DNA from: an uncultured Actinomycetes bacterium
GTDB taxonomy: Bacteria > Actinomycetota > Actinomycetes > Nanopelagicales > Nanopelagicaceae
NCBI GenBank assembly: GCA_903892335.1
Contig: CAITID010000081.1
Location: 1 to 5,021 of the forward strand
Length of the DNA: 5,021 nt
Reading direction: 5' to 3'
Numbering within the stretch: position 1 is the first letter of the stretch; every line of letters starts with the position of its first letter. This document shows, one piece after another, positions 1 to 5,021 of the stretch. The notes under the pieces are model-generated. The model was given only the letters and a program-made list of their open reading frames with translations. It made no database searches and had not been told where the DNA came from. Both the position numbers and the translations under genes were made by a program.

Positions 1-1
1 A

Positions 2-25
2 ACCCCTCAGTGTTATCTGAGGGGT
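2..25 (-). terminator. Attenuator terminator hairpin ahead of the next ilv gene
   Basis: Read on the minus strand, ACCCCUCAG (25-17) pairs perfectly with CUGAGGGGU (10-2) around a six-base loop (16-11). This gives nine base pairs, six of them G-C. It starts 19 bases after the leader-peptide stop codon, and the two bases visible after it are U-U; the window then ends, so the expected U-run cannot be confirmed. Its 5' arm is the same segment that pairs in the alternative hairpin at 17-61, which makes it the terminator of an attenuator rather than a simple gene-end terminator. Confidence 0.82.
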
Positions 26-61
26 GCGAACTAACTTTTTCTAGTTAGCGCGCACGCTCAA
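17..61 (-). promoter_or_regulatory. Antiterminator hairpin of a Val/Ile attenuator
   Basis: On the minus-strand RNA three helices stack into one long hairpin: UUGAG (61-57) with CUCAG (21-17, one U-G pair), GUGCG (55-51) with CGCAC (28-24), and AACUA (46-42) with UAGUU (33-29). There is a small internal loop (56 against 23-22), a four-base bulge (50-47) and an apical loop (41-34) containing five A. This is about 15 base pairs. It consumes the whole 5' arm of the terminator at 2-25, so the two structures exclude each other. A ribosome stalled on the Val codons (66-77) leaves 61-42 largely free, so the antiterminator can form. A ribosome that reaches the stop codon (47-45) covers the left arm and lets the terminator form. 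The pairing is seen directly; the switching is inferred from known amino acid attenuators. Confidence 0.78.
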
Positions 62-119
62 TAATCACCACGACCACAGATGTGATCACAGTGTTTTTAA
101 TTGACGATGCGTTGAACAT
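45..119 (-). CDS. ilv operon leader peptide, 24 residues, Val/Ile-rich
   Basis: A short frame from ATG (119-117) to TAA (47-45) encodes 24 residues. Residues 11-12 are Val-Ile and residues 15-20 are Val-Val-Val-Val-Ile-Ile, encoded GTG GTC GTG GTG ATT ATT at 77-60. In total there are five Val, four Ile and no Leu. The stop codon lies inside the left arm of the antiterminator, as expected for a leader peptide whose translation sets RNA folding. There is no convincing Shine-Dalgarno sequence, but a promoter ends six bases before the ATG, so the transcript is probably leaderless. The peptide itself should have no function; the Val and Ile codons act as sensors of charged tRNA. Comparable short leaders with Val/Ile runs are known before ilvB in Corynebacterium. 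The controlled gene, probably ilvB, lies outside the window. Confidence 0.9.
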   Translation of the reverse strand: MFNASSIKNTVITSVVVVIIERAR

Positions 120-155
120 GGCGTTAGTTTCTCAGCAGAGCAGGGGTTAGGTCAA
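119..155 (-). promoter_or_regulatory. Promoter of the leader peptide / downstream ilv operon
   Basis: On the minus strand TTGACC (155-150) is a good -35 box. Eighteen bases later GAAACT (131-126) is a weak -10 box that keeps the A at position 2 and the final T. Six bases after that comes the ATG of the leader peptide (119), which would place transcription start on the start codon itself. The lack of a ribosome binding site fits a leaderless mRNA. A small inverted repeat, TGAGA (164-160 side) and TCTCA (171-175) around six bases, lies just upstream of the -35 box; its role is unknown. Confidence 0.6.
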
Positions 156-210
156 ACCGTGAGATGGCGGTCTCATATGGTGAACGTGAATTTAAGCCGA
201 AATTACTTAA

Positions 211-1887
211 CTAGCAGCAGACCGCACCCTTAGAGGCAGATCCAACCACCTTGGTGTACTTGGCAAGCACGCCATGTTTGTACTTATGAGATAACGGTTT
301 GAAATCTTTTTTGCGCTCAGCCATTTGTGCATCATCAACTAATACATCTAGCTTGCGATTGATCACATCGATTCGAACTCTGTCCCCATTTTTAATAAAT
401 GCAATTGGTCCACCATCTACCGCCTCTGGTGCAACATGGCCAACACATAAACCAGTTGTGCCACCAGAAAAGCGACCATCAGTTAACAACAAAACAGATT
501 TACCAAGACCAGCGCCTTTGATTGCGCCAGTAATCATTAACATCTCACGCATACCAGGCCCACCCTTTGGACCTTCATAACGAATTACAACAACATCACC
601 AGCAACAATTGATCCATTCTCGAGTGCGTCCATCGCCGCTTGCTCGCGTTCAAAAACTTTTGCTGGACCTTCAAATAGATCAACGCCAATTCCAGCCGTC
701 TTACATACAGCGCCATCTGGTGCAAGAGATCCACCAAGAATTGTGATGCCGCCGCCAACTGATAAAGGATTTTTAACTGCTTTTAATATTTCACCATCTG
801 GATCAGGTGGTGCGATATCTTTTAAATTCTCCGCCATTGTTTTACCAGTAACTGTTAAACACTCACCATGAAGTAATCCAGCATCAAGTAGGGCGCGCAA
901 AATTACTGGAACTCCACCAACTCGATCCATATCAGTCATTACATACTTACCAAATGGTTTTAGATCGCCAAGTAGTGGCACCTTTGCGCCGATGCGTTGA
1001 AAATCCTCAATCTCTAAATCAACTTCTGCCTCGTGCGCAATAGCCAGAAGGTGGAGTACCGCATTAGTTGAGCCACCGAGAGCCATTAATATTGTGATGG
1101 CATTTTCAAATGCCTTCTTGGTTAATATGTCGCGAGTGGTAATTCCTTGACGGATTAACTCAACAACTGCCTCACCTGATTTAATTGCATAATCATCGCG
1201 GCGTCGATCAATTGATGGTGGTGATGCAGATCCTGGAAGTGATAAACCAATTGCTTCACCAATTGCCGCCATTGTGTTTGCCGTATACATACCGCCACAT
1301 GCACCTTCACCGGGGCAAATTGCACGTTCAATCTTGTCGACCTCTTCTTGTGAGATTAAACCGCGAGCGCACGCACCCACTGCTTCGAAAGCATCAATGA
1401 TTGTGACATCTCGCCCATCAACCTTGCCCGGCATAATCGAACCTGCGTAAACAAAAACACTTGCAACATCAATTCGAGCTGCTGCCATCATCATGCCAGG
1501 AAGTGACTTATCGCACCCGGCAAAGGTGACCATGCCATCTAAACGCTCTGCTTGCATTACCGCTTCAACTGAATCTGCAATTACTTCACGTGATACTAAA
1601 GAAAAGTGCATTCCTTCATGGCCCATAGAAATTCCATCAGAAACACTGATTGTGCCAAATTGCATTGGAAAGCCACCAGCTTTAGTTACACCGATTTTTG
1701 ATGCTTTAGCTAATCGATCTAATGAGAGATTACAAGGTGTGATTTCATTCCAAGATGATGCAATTCCAATTTGTGCCTTTAAAAAATCCTCATCCTTCAT
1801 ACCAACTGCTCTAAGCATTCCTCTTGCTGGAGCGCGCTCCATGCCGTCGGTCACAAGTCCAGAACGAGGCTTCATTTGGTTACTCAT
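211..1887 (-). CDS. ilvD: Dihydroxy-acid dehydratase IlvD
   Basis: IlvD removes water from 2,3-dihydroxy-isovalerate and 2,3-dihydroxy-3-methylvalerate, giving the 2-keto acids that are transaminated to Val and Ile; the first also feeds Leu and pantothenate. The 558-residue protein is complete and cytosolic. The iron-sulfur ligands typical of the family are visible: Cys52 in TPCN, Cys125 in GCDKSLPGM and Cys197 in GEGACGGMYTANTM. Asp126 and Lys127 (the carbamylated, metal-binding Lys) follow Cys125, and the catalytic Ser is about residue 474 in GRFSGGTTG. The length and three-Cys pattern match the shorter IlvD class often holding a [2Fe-2S] cluster rather than the longer E. coli type; cluster type is inferred. 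The first ATG (1887) is preferred because a -10 box lies six bases before it and no Shine-Dalgarno supports Met5. It reads toward the Val/Ile attenuator, with no clear terminator between. Confidence 0.97.
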   Translation of the reverse strand: MSNQMKPRSGLVTDGMERAPARGMLRAVGMKDEDFLKAQIGIASSWNEITPCNLSLDRLAKASKIGVTKAGGFPMQFGTISVSDGISMGHEGMHFSLVSREVIADSVEAVMQAERLDGMVTFAGCDKSLPGMMMAAARIDVASVFVYAGSIMPGKVDGRDVTIIDAFEAVGACARGLISQEEVDKIERAICPGEGACGGMYTANTMAAIGEAIGLSLPGSASPPSIDRRRDDYAIKSGEAVVELIRQGITTRDILTKKAFENAITILMALGGSTNAVLHLLAIAHEAEVDLEIEDFQRIGAKVPLLGDLKPFGKYVMTDMDRVGGVPVILRALLDAGLLHGECLTVTGKTMAENLKDIAPPDPDGEILKAVKNPLSVGGGITILGGSLAPDGAVCKTAGIGVDLFEGPAKVFEREQAAMDALENGSIVAGDVVVIRYEGPKGGPGMREMLMITGAIKGAGLGKSVLLLTDGRFSGGTTGLCVGHVAPEAVDGGPIAFIKNGDRVRIDVINRKLDVLVDDAQMAERKKDFKPLSHKYKHGVLAKYTKVVGSASKGAVCC

Positions 1888-1922
1888 AAAGTAATTCTAA
1901 CCTGCCTCATTGAGCTGTTCAT
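1887..1922 (-). promoter_or_regulatory. ilvD promoter, probably leaderless
   Basis: On the minus strand TAGAAT (1899-1894) is a near-consensus -10 box exactly six bases before the ilvD ATG. A weaker -35, ATGAAC (1922-1917), sharing the TGA core, sits 17 bases upstream. The predicted start of transcription is the A of the start codon. No ribosome binding site is present between the -10 box and the ATG. Leaderless mRNAs are common in actinobacteria, which supports this reading. The -35 box lies inside the spacer of the divergent promoter at 1910-1938. Confidence 0.65.
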
Positions 1923-1945
1923 GAGAGAATTCTACACTTACATAA
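1910..1945 (+). promoter_or_regulatory. Promoter of the MFS transporter gene
   Basis: On the plus strand TTGAGC (1910-1915) and TACACT (1933-1938) are separated by 17 bases, a good sigma-70-type pair with the TAnnnT form of -10 box. Transcription would start near 1945, giving a 5' leader of roughly 44 bases before the ATG at 1989. The -35 box lies inside the spacer of the divergent ilvD promoter, so two polymerases could not occupy both sites at once. Confidence 0.55.
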
Positions 1946-1956
1946 GCATTCTTATG
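1941..1956. promoter_or_regulatory. Inverted repeat, candidate operator of the MFS gene
   Basis: CATAAG (1941-1946), a CATT spacer and CTTATG (1951-1956) form a perfect 6-4-6 inverted repeat. It begins two bases after the MFS -10 box and covers the predicted start point. A dimeric repressor of the TetR or MarR kind, which often controls DHA2-type exporters, would block initiation from here. No regulator gene is in the window, so the binding protein is unknown. A short repeat of this AT-rich kind can also occur by chance. Confidence 0.4.
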
Positions 1957-1974
1957 AAAAACCAAAGTTGATTC

Positions 1975-1980
1975 GAGGAG
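1975..1980 (+). promoter_or_regulatory. Shine-Dalgarno sequence of the MFS gene
   Basis: GAGGAG lies eight bases before the ATG at 1989. It decides the start codon: the in-frame TTG at 1968 lies upstream of this site and has no ribosome binding site of its own. The contrast with ilvD and the leader peptide, which lack such a site, is clear. Confidence 0.85.
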
Positions 1981-1988
1981 ATATCGTC

Positions 1989-3452
1989 ATGGCAAAATCA
2001 CAGAGTAATCAAGTTTTAGACCCAACTAGATGGCGCACCTTATTTGTAGTTGCCATCGCTCAGTTGATGATCGTTCTAGATAGCTCGATTATGAACATCG
2101 CAATTCCAAGTGCTAAAACAGAGCTTGGTATTACAGATGCAAATCAGCAATGGGTAATTACGGCATACACCTTGGCTTTTGGCTCTCTGCTTTTACTTGG
2201 TGGTCGAATTGGTGATTACGTCGGCCGGCGTAAGGTTTTCTTAATAGGTTTAATGGGTTTTGCTGCAGCATCAGCCCTTGGTGGCGTTGCCGCAAACCAA
2301 GGAATGTTATTTGCAGCCCGCGCATTGCAAGGTGTCTTTGCTGCCCTGCTTGCACCAGCTGCTCTTGCAATTATTTCCGTAACTTTTACTGTGCCAAAAG
2401 AGCGAGCTAAAGCATTTGGTGTAATCGGTGCGATCTCAGGTGGTGGCGCAGCGATTGGTTTAATTTTAGGTGGTGCGTTAACTGAGTACACCTCTTGGCG
2501 TTGGTGCCTTGGAGTAAATACTCCAATTGCAATTTTGGCAGGACTGCTAGCAATTAAATTTGTCCACGAATCAAAGGCGGCTGGAAATAACACCTATGAC
2601 ATGCCAGGTGTTGTAACGGCAACTGCTGGTTTGTTCTCACTTACCTATGGCTTTAATGAGGCAGCAACCAAAGGTTGGTCTAGCTCAACAACAATCTCAT
2701 TCTTAATTGCAGCGCTACTTCTGCTAGTTATCTTTGTAATTATTGAATCAAAGGTTGCCAATCCACTTATGCCACTTCGCGTTATAACTGAGCGAAATCG
2801 TGGTGGTTCATACATGGGCTCATTAGTAGTTGGCGCCGGCTTGTTTTCGATGTTCTTATTTCTTGGTTTATACCTACAAGTTGTCTTGGGATACAGTCCA
2901 TTAAAGTCAGGTTTTGCCTTCCTGCCATTTACCGCCGGAATTATTGTCTTCGCTGGAGTTGCATCACAACTGCTTCCTAAATTTGGTCCACGTGCACTGA
3001 TGGTGCCTGGCTTAATCGCAGCAGGTTCTGGCTTACTTCTAATGACTCGCATAACTCCAGATACTTCATATGCAACTCATGTTCTGCCTTCATTATTAAT
3101 TATGAGCTCAGGTATGGCGTTGGTGTTTATTCCACTTACTTCCACATCTTTGCACGCAGTCTCATCTCACGACACTGGTGTGGCAAGTGCGATGCTAAAT
3201 ACTTCACAACAAGTTGGTGGCTCCCTCGGTACTGCATTGCTCAACACAATCGCAGCAACAGCAGCTACCACTTATGCAACCGCAAACTCACAACTAGGTG
3301 AGAGATTGCAACCATTTGCGATGACACATGGCTTTACAGTGGCATTCCAATGGAGCGCAGGCTTCTTATTTGTTGGCGCAATCCTGCTCTTCTTCTTTAT
3401 AAATGTTGGCAAAGACTCATTGGTTGAGACAGAGGGCGCCGGCGTTCACTAA
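1989..3452 (+). CDS. MFS exporter, DHA2 (EmrB/QacA-like, 14-helix) family
   Basis: This 487-residue integral membrane protein belongs to the major facilitator superfamily, DHA2 drug:H+ antiporter branch. Family motifs appear in order: LDSSIMNIAIP at 30-40 in helix 1 (motif D1), GGRIGDYVGRRK at 71-82 between helices 2 and 3 (motif A), RALQG at 111-115 in helix 4 (motif B, with Arg111), and GGGAAIGLILGG at 151-162 in helix 5 (motif C, the antiporter motif), then WRW at 170-172. DMPG at 204-207, NPLMPLR at 258-264 and YLQVVLGYSPLKSG at 295-308 are also typical of DHA2 proteins. Hydrophobic segments are consistent with about 14 helices, with a short cytoplasmic N-terminus and a polar C-terminal tail of about 15 residues. 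It should export a small molecule using the proton gradient. The substrate is not identifiable; drugs, toxic metabolites and amino acid derivatives are all possible. It stands alone as a single-gene transcript, divergent from ilvD and convergent with gatB. Confidence 0.92.
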   Translation: MAKSQSNQVLDPTRWRTLFVVAIAQLMIVLDSSIMNIAIPSAKTELGITDANQQWVITAYTLAFGSLLLLGGRIGDYVGRRKVFLIGLMGFAAASALGGVAANQGMLFAARALQGVFAALLAPAALAIISVTFTVPKERAKAFGVIGAISGGGAAIGLILGGALTEYTSWRWCLGVNTPIAILAGLLAIKFVHESKAAGNNTYDMPGVVTATAGLFSLTYGFNEAATKGWSSSTTISFLIAALLLLVIFVIIESKVANPLMPLRVITERNRGGSYMGSLVVGAGLFSMFLFLGLYLQVVLGYSPLKSGFAFLPFTAGIIVFAGVASQLLPKFGPRALMVPGLIAAGSGLLLMTRITPDTSYATHVLPSLLIMSSGMALVFIPLTSTSLHAVSSHDTGVASAMLNTSQQVGGSLGTALLNTIAATAATTYATANSQLGERLQPFAMTHGFTVAFQWSAGFLFVGAILLFFFINVGKDSLVETEGAGVH

Positions 3453-3454
3453 AT

Positions 3455-3471
3455 CAGTAAGTTTTTTACTG
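3455..3471. terminator. Small hairpin between convergent MFS and gatB genes
   Basis: CAGTAA (3455-3460) and TTACTG (3466-3471) form a six-pair stem with a five-base loop, between the MFS stop codon (3450-3452) and the gatB stop codon, which lies inside the right arm. It is the only hairpin in the 13-base gap and could serve both genes. It is AT-rich and lacks a following U-run on either strand, so it would be a weak intrinsic terminator at best. Confidence 0.3.
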
Positions 3472-4962
3472 TCCTAAATGTTTTAGAAGTAATTCACGCA
3501 CCTTGGCGGCATCTGCTTGGCCGCCAGTTGCCTTCATGACTGCGCCAATGAGTGCACCAGCTGCTGGAATATTTCCACCACGAATTCGCTCTGCTGTCTC
3601 TGGTTGAGCAGCGATTGCATCTTCGATCGCCTTCATTAAAGCACCATCATCAGATACAACCTTCAGGCTGCGCTTACTAATTACATCAGCAGGTGTTCCC
3701 TCCCCTGCAATCACACCATCTACTACTTGGCGCGCTAACTTATCGGTTAACTCACCTTGATTAATTAAATTAATGATTTGCGCAACCGCTGTTACTGAAA
3801 TTAATTCTGTTGCCAAAACTTCGCGCTCATTAGCAATTCGAGAGATCTCACCCAACCACCAACTGCGTGCCTTTGTTGGATCAGCGCCAAGCTTCACCGT
3901 TTCTTCAACAGTATCTAGCAATTCAGCGTTAACCATTGCCGTCATCTCTTTTTCTGGGACCGCCCACTCAATTTGTAAACGTTTGCGACGATCTGCTGGT
4001 TTTTCTGGCAAAGACTTACGTAACTCTTCAATCCACTTGCTATCTGGAACAACTGGAACTAAATCTGGCTCTGGGAAGTAACGGTAATCCTCTGCTTTCT
4101 CCTTTGAGCGGCCAGGTCGAGTCTCTCCACTTTCTTCTAAGAAGTGACGGGTCTCTTGCACAATTTTTTCACCAGATTGCAATCTATTTGCTTGTCTAAC
4201 TACCTCACCACTAACTGCTCGCTCAACAGAGCGAAGTGAGTTAACATTTTTTGTCTCACTTCTGGTGCCAAGTTGCCCACTTCCAGATGGTGAAAGTGAA
4301 AGATTTACATCGCAGCGAAGTGAGCCTTGCTCCATCTTTACATCAGAAACCTTTAGGCCACGCAAAATATCGCGAAGGGCTGCAACATATGCACGTGCTA
4401 CTTGCGGTGCGTACTTGCCAGTGTTTGGCACGATTCTGGTAACAATTTCAACTAATGGAATTCCGGCTCGGTTGTAATCAAGCAATGAATATTCAGCGCC
4501 ATGAATTCGACCAGTTGATCCACCAACATGCAGGGATTTACCTGTGTCCTCCTCCATGTGAACTCGTTCAATATCAATGCGAAATGTTTTATTACCCTCA
4601 TCAGTTTCAATCTCTACATCTAAAAACCCATTAACACAGATCGGTTCATCATATTGAGAGGTCTGAAAATTCTTAGGCATATCTGGATAGAAGTAATTTT
4701 TACGAGCAAATCTAGAAAAAGGAGCGATTGAACAGTTAAGTGCTAAGCCAATTAAAATTGAGGATTCGATCGCTGTTTTATTCACAACTGGTAAAGCACC
4801 TGGCAAACCTAAACAAACTGGGCAGGTTTGGGTATTTGGTTCTGCGCCAAACTCGGTAGCACAACCACAAAACATCTTTGATTTTGTATTTAACTCAACA
4901 TGTACTTCAAGGCCCAAAGTTGGCTCATACTTTTCAATCGCTTGATCGTAATTTAAACTCAT
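3466..4962 (-). CDS. gatB: Aspartyl/glutamyl-tRNA amidotransferase subunit B (GatB)
   Basis: GatB is the kinase and tRNA-binding subunit of the cytosolic GatCAB complex. It activates the side chain of Glu on tRNA(Gln) or Asp on tRNA(Asn) with ATP, and ammonia from GatA completes the amide. The 498-residue product has the usual family length. Visible marks are GLEVHVEL (17-24), the zinc-site cysteines C32, C34, C47 and C50 (CGC...CPVC), RKNYFYPDMPKNFQTSQYD (87-105), HMEEDTGKS (135-143), the family signature LLDYNRAGIPLVEIV (160-174) and MEQGSLRCDVN (210-220). The C-terminal part, from about residue 350, matches the helical YqeY-like tail that binds tRNA. The ATG at 4962 is chosen because the conserved N-terminus begins there, it overlaps the gatA stop as ATGA, and GGGA (4971-4968) lies five bases upstream. 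An in-frame GTG at 5010 would only add codons that overlap gatA. Confidence 0.97.
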   Translation of the reverse strand: MSLNYDQAIEKYEPTLGLEVHVELNTKSKMFCGCATEFGAEPNTQTCPVCLGLPGALPVVNKTAIESSILIGLALNCSIAPFSRFARKNYFYPDMPKNFQTSQYDEPICVNGFLDVEIETDEGNKTFRIDIERVHMEEDTGKSLHVGGSTGRIHGAEYSLLDYNRAGIPLVEIVTRIVPNTGKYAPQVARAYVAALRDILRGLKVSDVKMEQGSLRCDVNLSLSPSGSGQLGTRSETKNVNSLRSVERAVSGEVVRQANRLQSGEKIVQETRHFLEESGETRPGRSKEKAEDYRYFPEPDLVPVVPDSKWIEELRKSLPEKPADRRKRLQIEWAVPEKEMTAMVNAELLDTVEETVKLGADPTKARSWWLGEISRIANEREVLATELISVTAVAQIINLINQGELTDKLARQVVDGVIAGEGTPADVISKRSLKVVSDDGALMKAIEDAIAAQPETAERIRGGNIPAAGALIGAVMKATGGQADAAKVRELLLKHLGQ

Positions 4963-5021
4963 TTTGATCCCACTAGCTTTGGTGCGAAATCTAGAATTGG
5001 CTTGCCCCACTTATCAAGTAA
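4959..5021 (-). CDS. gatA: C-terminal end of amidotransferase subunit A (GatA), partial
   Basis: On the minus strand a frame open from the window edge encodes 20 residues, including WGKPILDFAPKL, and stops at TGA (4961-4959). The stop overlaps the gatB ATG by four bases (ATGA), the usual coupled gatA-gatB junction. The tail resembles the end of actinobacterial GatA proteins, but 20 residues are too few to identify it alone; position directly upstream of gatB is the main evidence. GatA is the amidase that frees ammonia from glutamine for GatB. The rest of the gene lies beyond the right edge. Confidence 0.8.
   Translation of the reverse strand, partial: LLDKWGKPILDFAPKLVGSK

Noticed and set aside
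2..40. Hairpin 2-25 as a plus-strand terminator with the T-run at 36-40.
   Set aside because: The T-run is 10 bases from the stem on that strand, and the minus-strand reading fits a leader peptide and a competing hairpin.
160..210. Two inverted repeats after ilvD (160-175 and 192-210) as an ilvD terminator.
   Set aside because: Each stem is only five pairs and no U-run follows on the minus strand.
299..580. Plus-strand open frame of 93 codons inside ilvD.
   Set aside because: It lies wholly antisense to a strongly conserved gene, has no ribosome binding site, and its product resembles no family.
1493..1894. Plus-strand open frame of 133 codons antisense to the start of ilvD.
   Set aside because: It is a shadow of the ilvD codons, ending over the ilvD start; nothing supports its translation.
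1968..1988. TTG start seven codons upstream for the MFS protein.
   Set aside because: GAGGAG at 1975-1980 is spaced for the ATG at 1989 and lies after the TTG.
2216..3052. Minus-strand open frames of 125 and 135 codons inside the MFS gene.
   Set aside because: The MFS frame carries all family motifs in order; the antisense frames have low-complexity, unrecognisable products.
3773..4477. Several plus-strand frames of 63 to 102 codons inside gatB.
   Set aside because: All are antisense to conserved GatB motifs and overlap one another in different frames, the pattern of chance open frames.
4963..5010. GTG start at 5010 giving a 514-residue GatB.
   Set aside because: The added 16 residues overlap gatA codons in another frame, and the conserved GatB start with the ATGA overlap is at 4962.
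1..5021. A novel defence, mobile or multi-gene system.
   Set aside because: Every long gene belongs to a well-known family; there are no transposase, integrase, direct-repeat or spacer arrays, and no unexplained long gap.

Overview
The window is ordinary core genome with one well-formed regulatory element at its left edge. It holds two housekeeping genes on the minus strand: ilvD (branched-chain amino acid synthesis) and gatB (tRNA-dependent amidation), the latter preceded by the last codons of gatA. Between them, on the plus strand, lies a 14-helix MFS exporter gene. The gat–ilv neighbourhood, a short three-cysteine IlvD, a probable leaderless ilvD transcript and a Val/Ile leader peptide ahead of the next ilv gene all suggest an actinobacterium. 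The moderate GC content by eye and AT-rich codon choice resemble the small-genome freshwater actinobacteria (acI / Nanopelagicales type). This assignment is inference; no taxonomic marker was compared.

Layout from left to right. Positions 1-155 carry, on the minus strand, a promoter, a 24-codon leader peptide with the run Val-Val-Val-Val-Ile-Ile, and two mutually exclusive hairpins (antiterminator 17-61, terminator 2-25). This is a classical ribosome-mediated attenuator. The gene it controls lies beyond the left edge and is most likely ilvB (acetolactate synthase large subunit). Positions 211-1887 are ilvD, reading toward the attenuator. Positions 1888-1988 are a divergent intergenic region in which the ilvD and MFS promoters interlock and a 6-4-6 inverted repeat sits at the predicted MFS start point. 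Positions 1989-3452 are the MFS gene. It converges on gatB (3466-4962) across 13 bases that contain a small hairpin. gatA ends at 4959, overlapping the gatB start by four bases.

How the genes work together: ilvD makes the 2-keto acids that become Val and Ile. The leader just downstream senses charged tRNA-Val and tRNA-Ile and should gate the next ilv gene, including any read-through from ilvD. GatA and GatB are parts of the GatCAB amidotransferase that makes Gln-tRNA(Gln) and/or Asn-tRNA(Asn). The exporter has no evident metabolic link to either; its substrate cannot be read from the sequence. I found no mobile element, CRISPR array, RNA gene or novel multi-gene system. The attenuator is the most interesting item.
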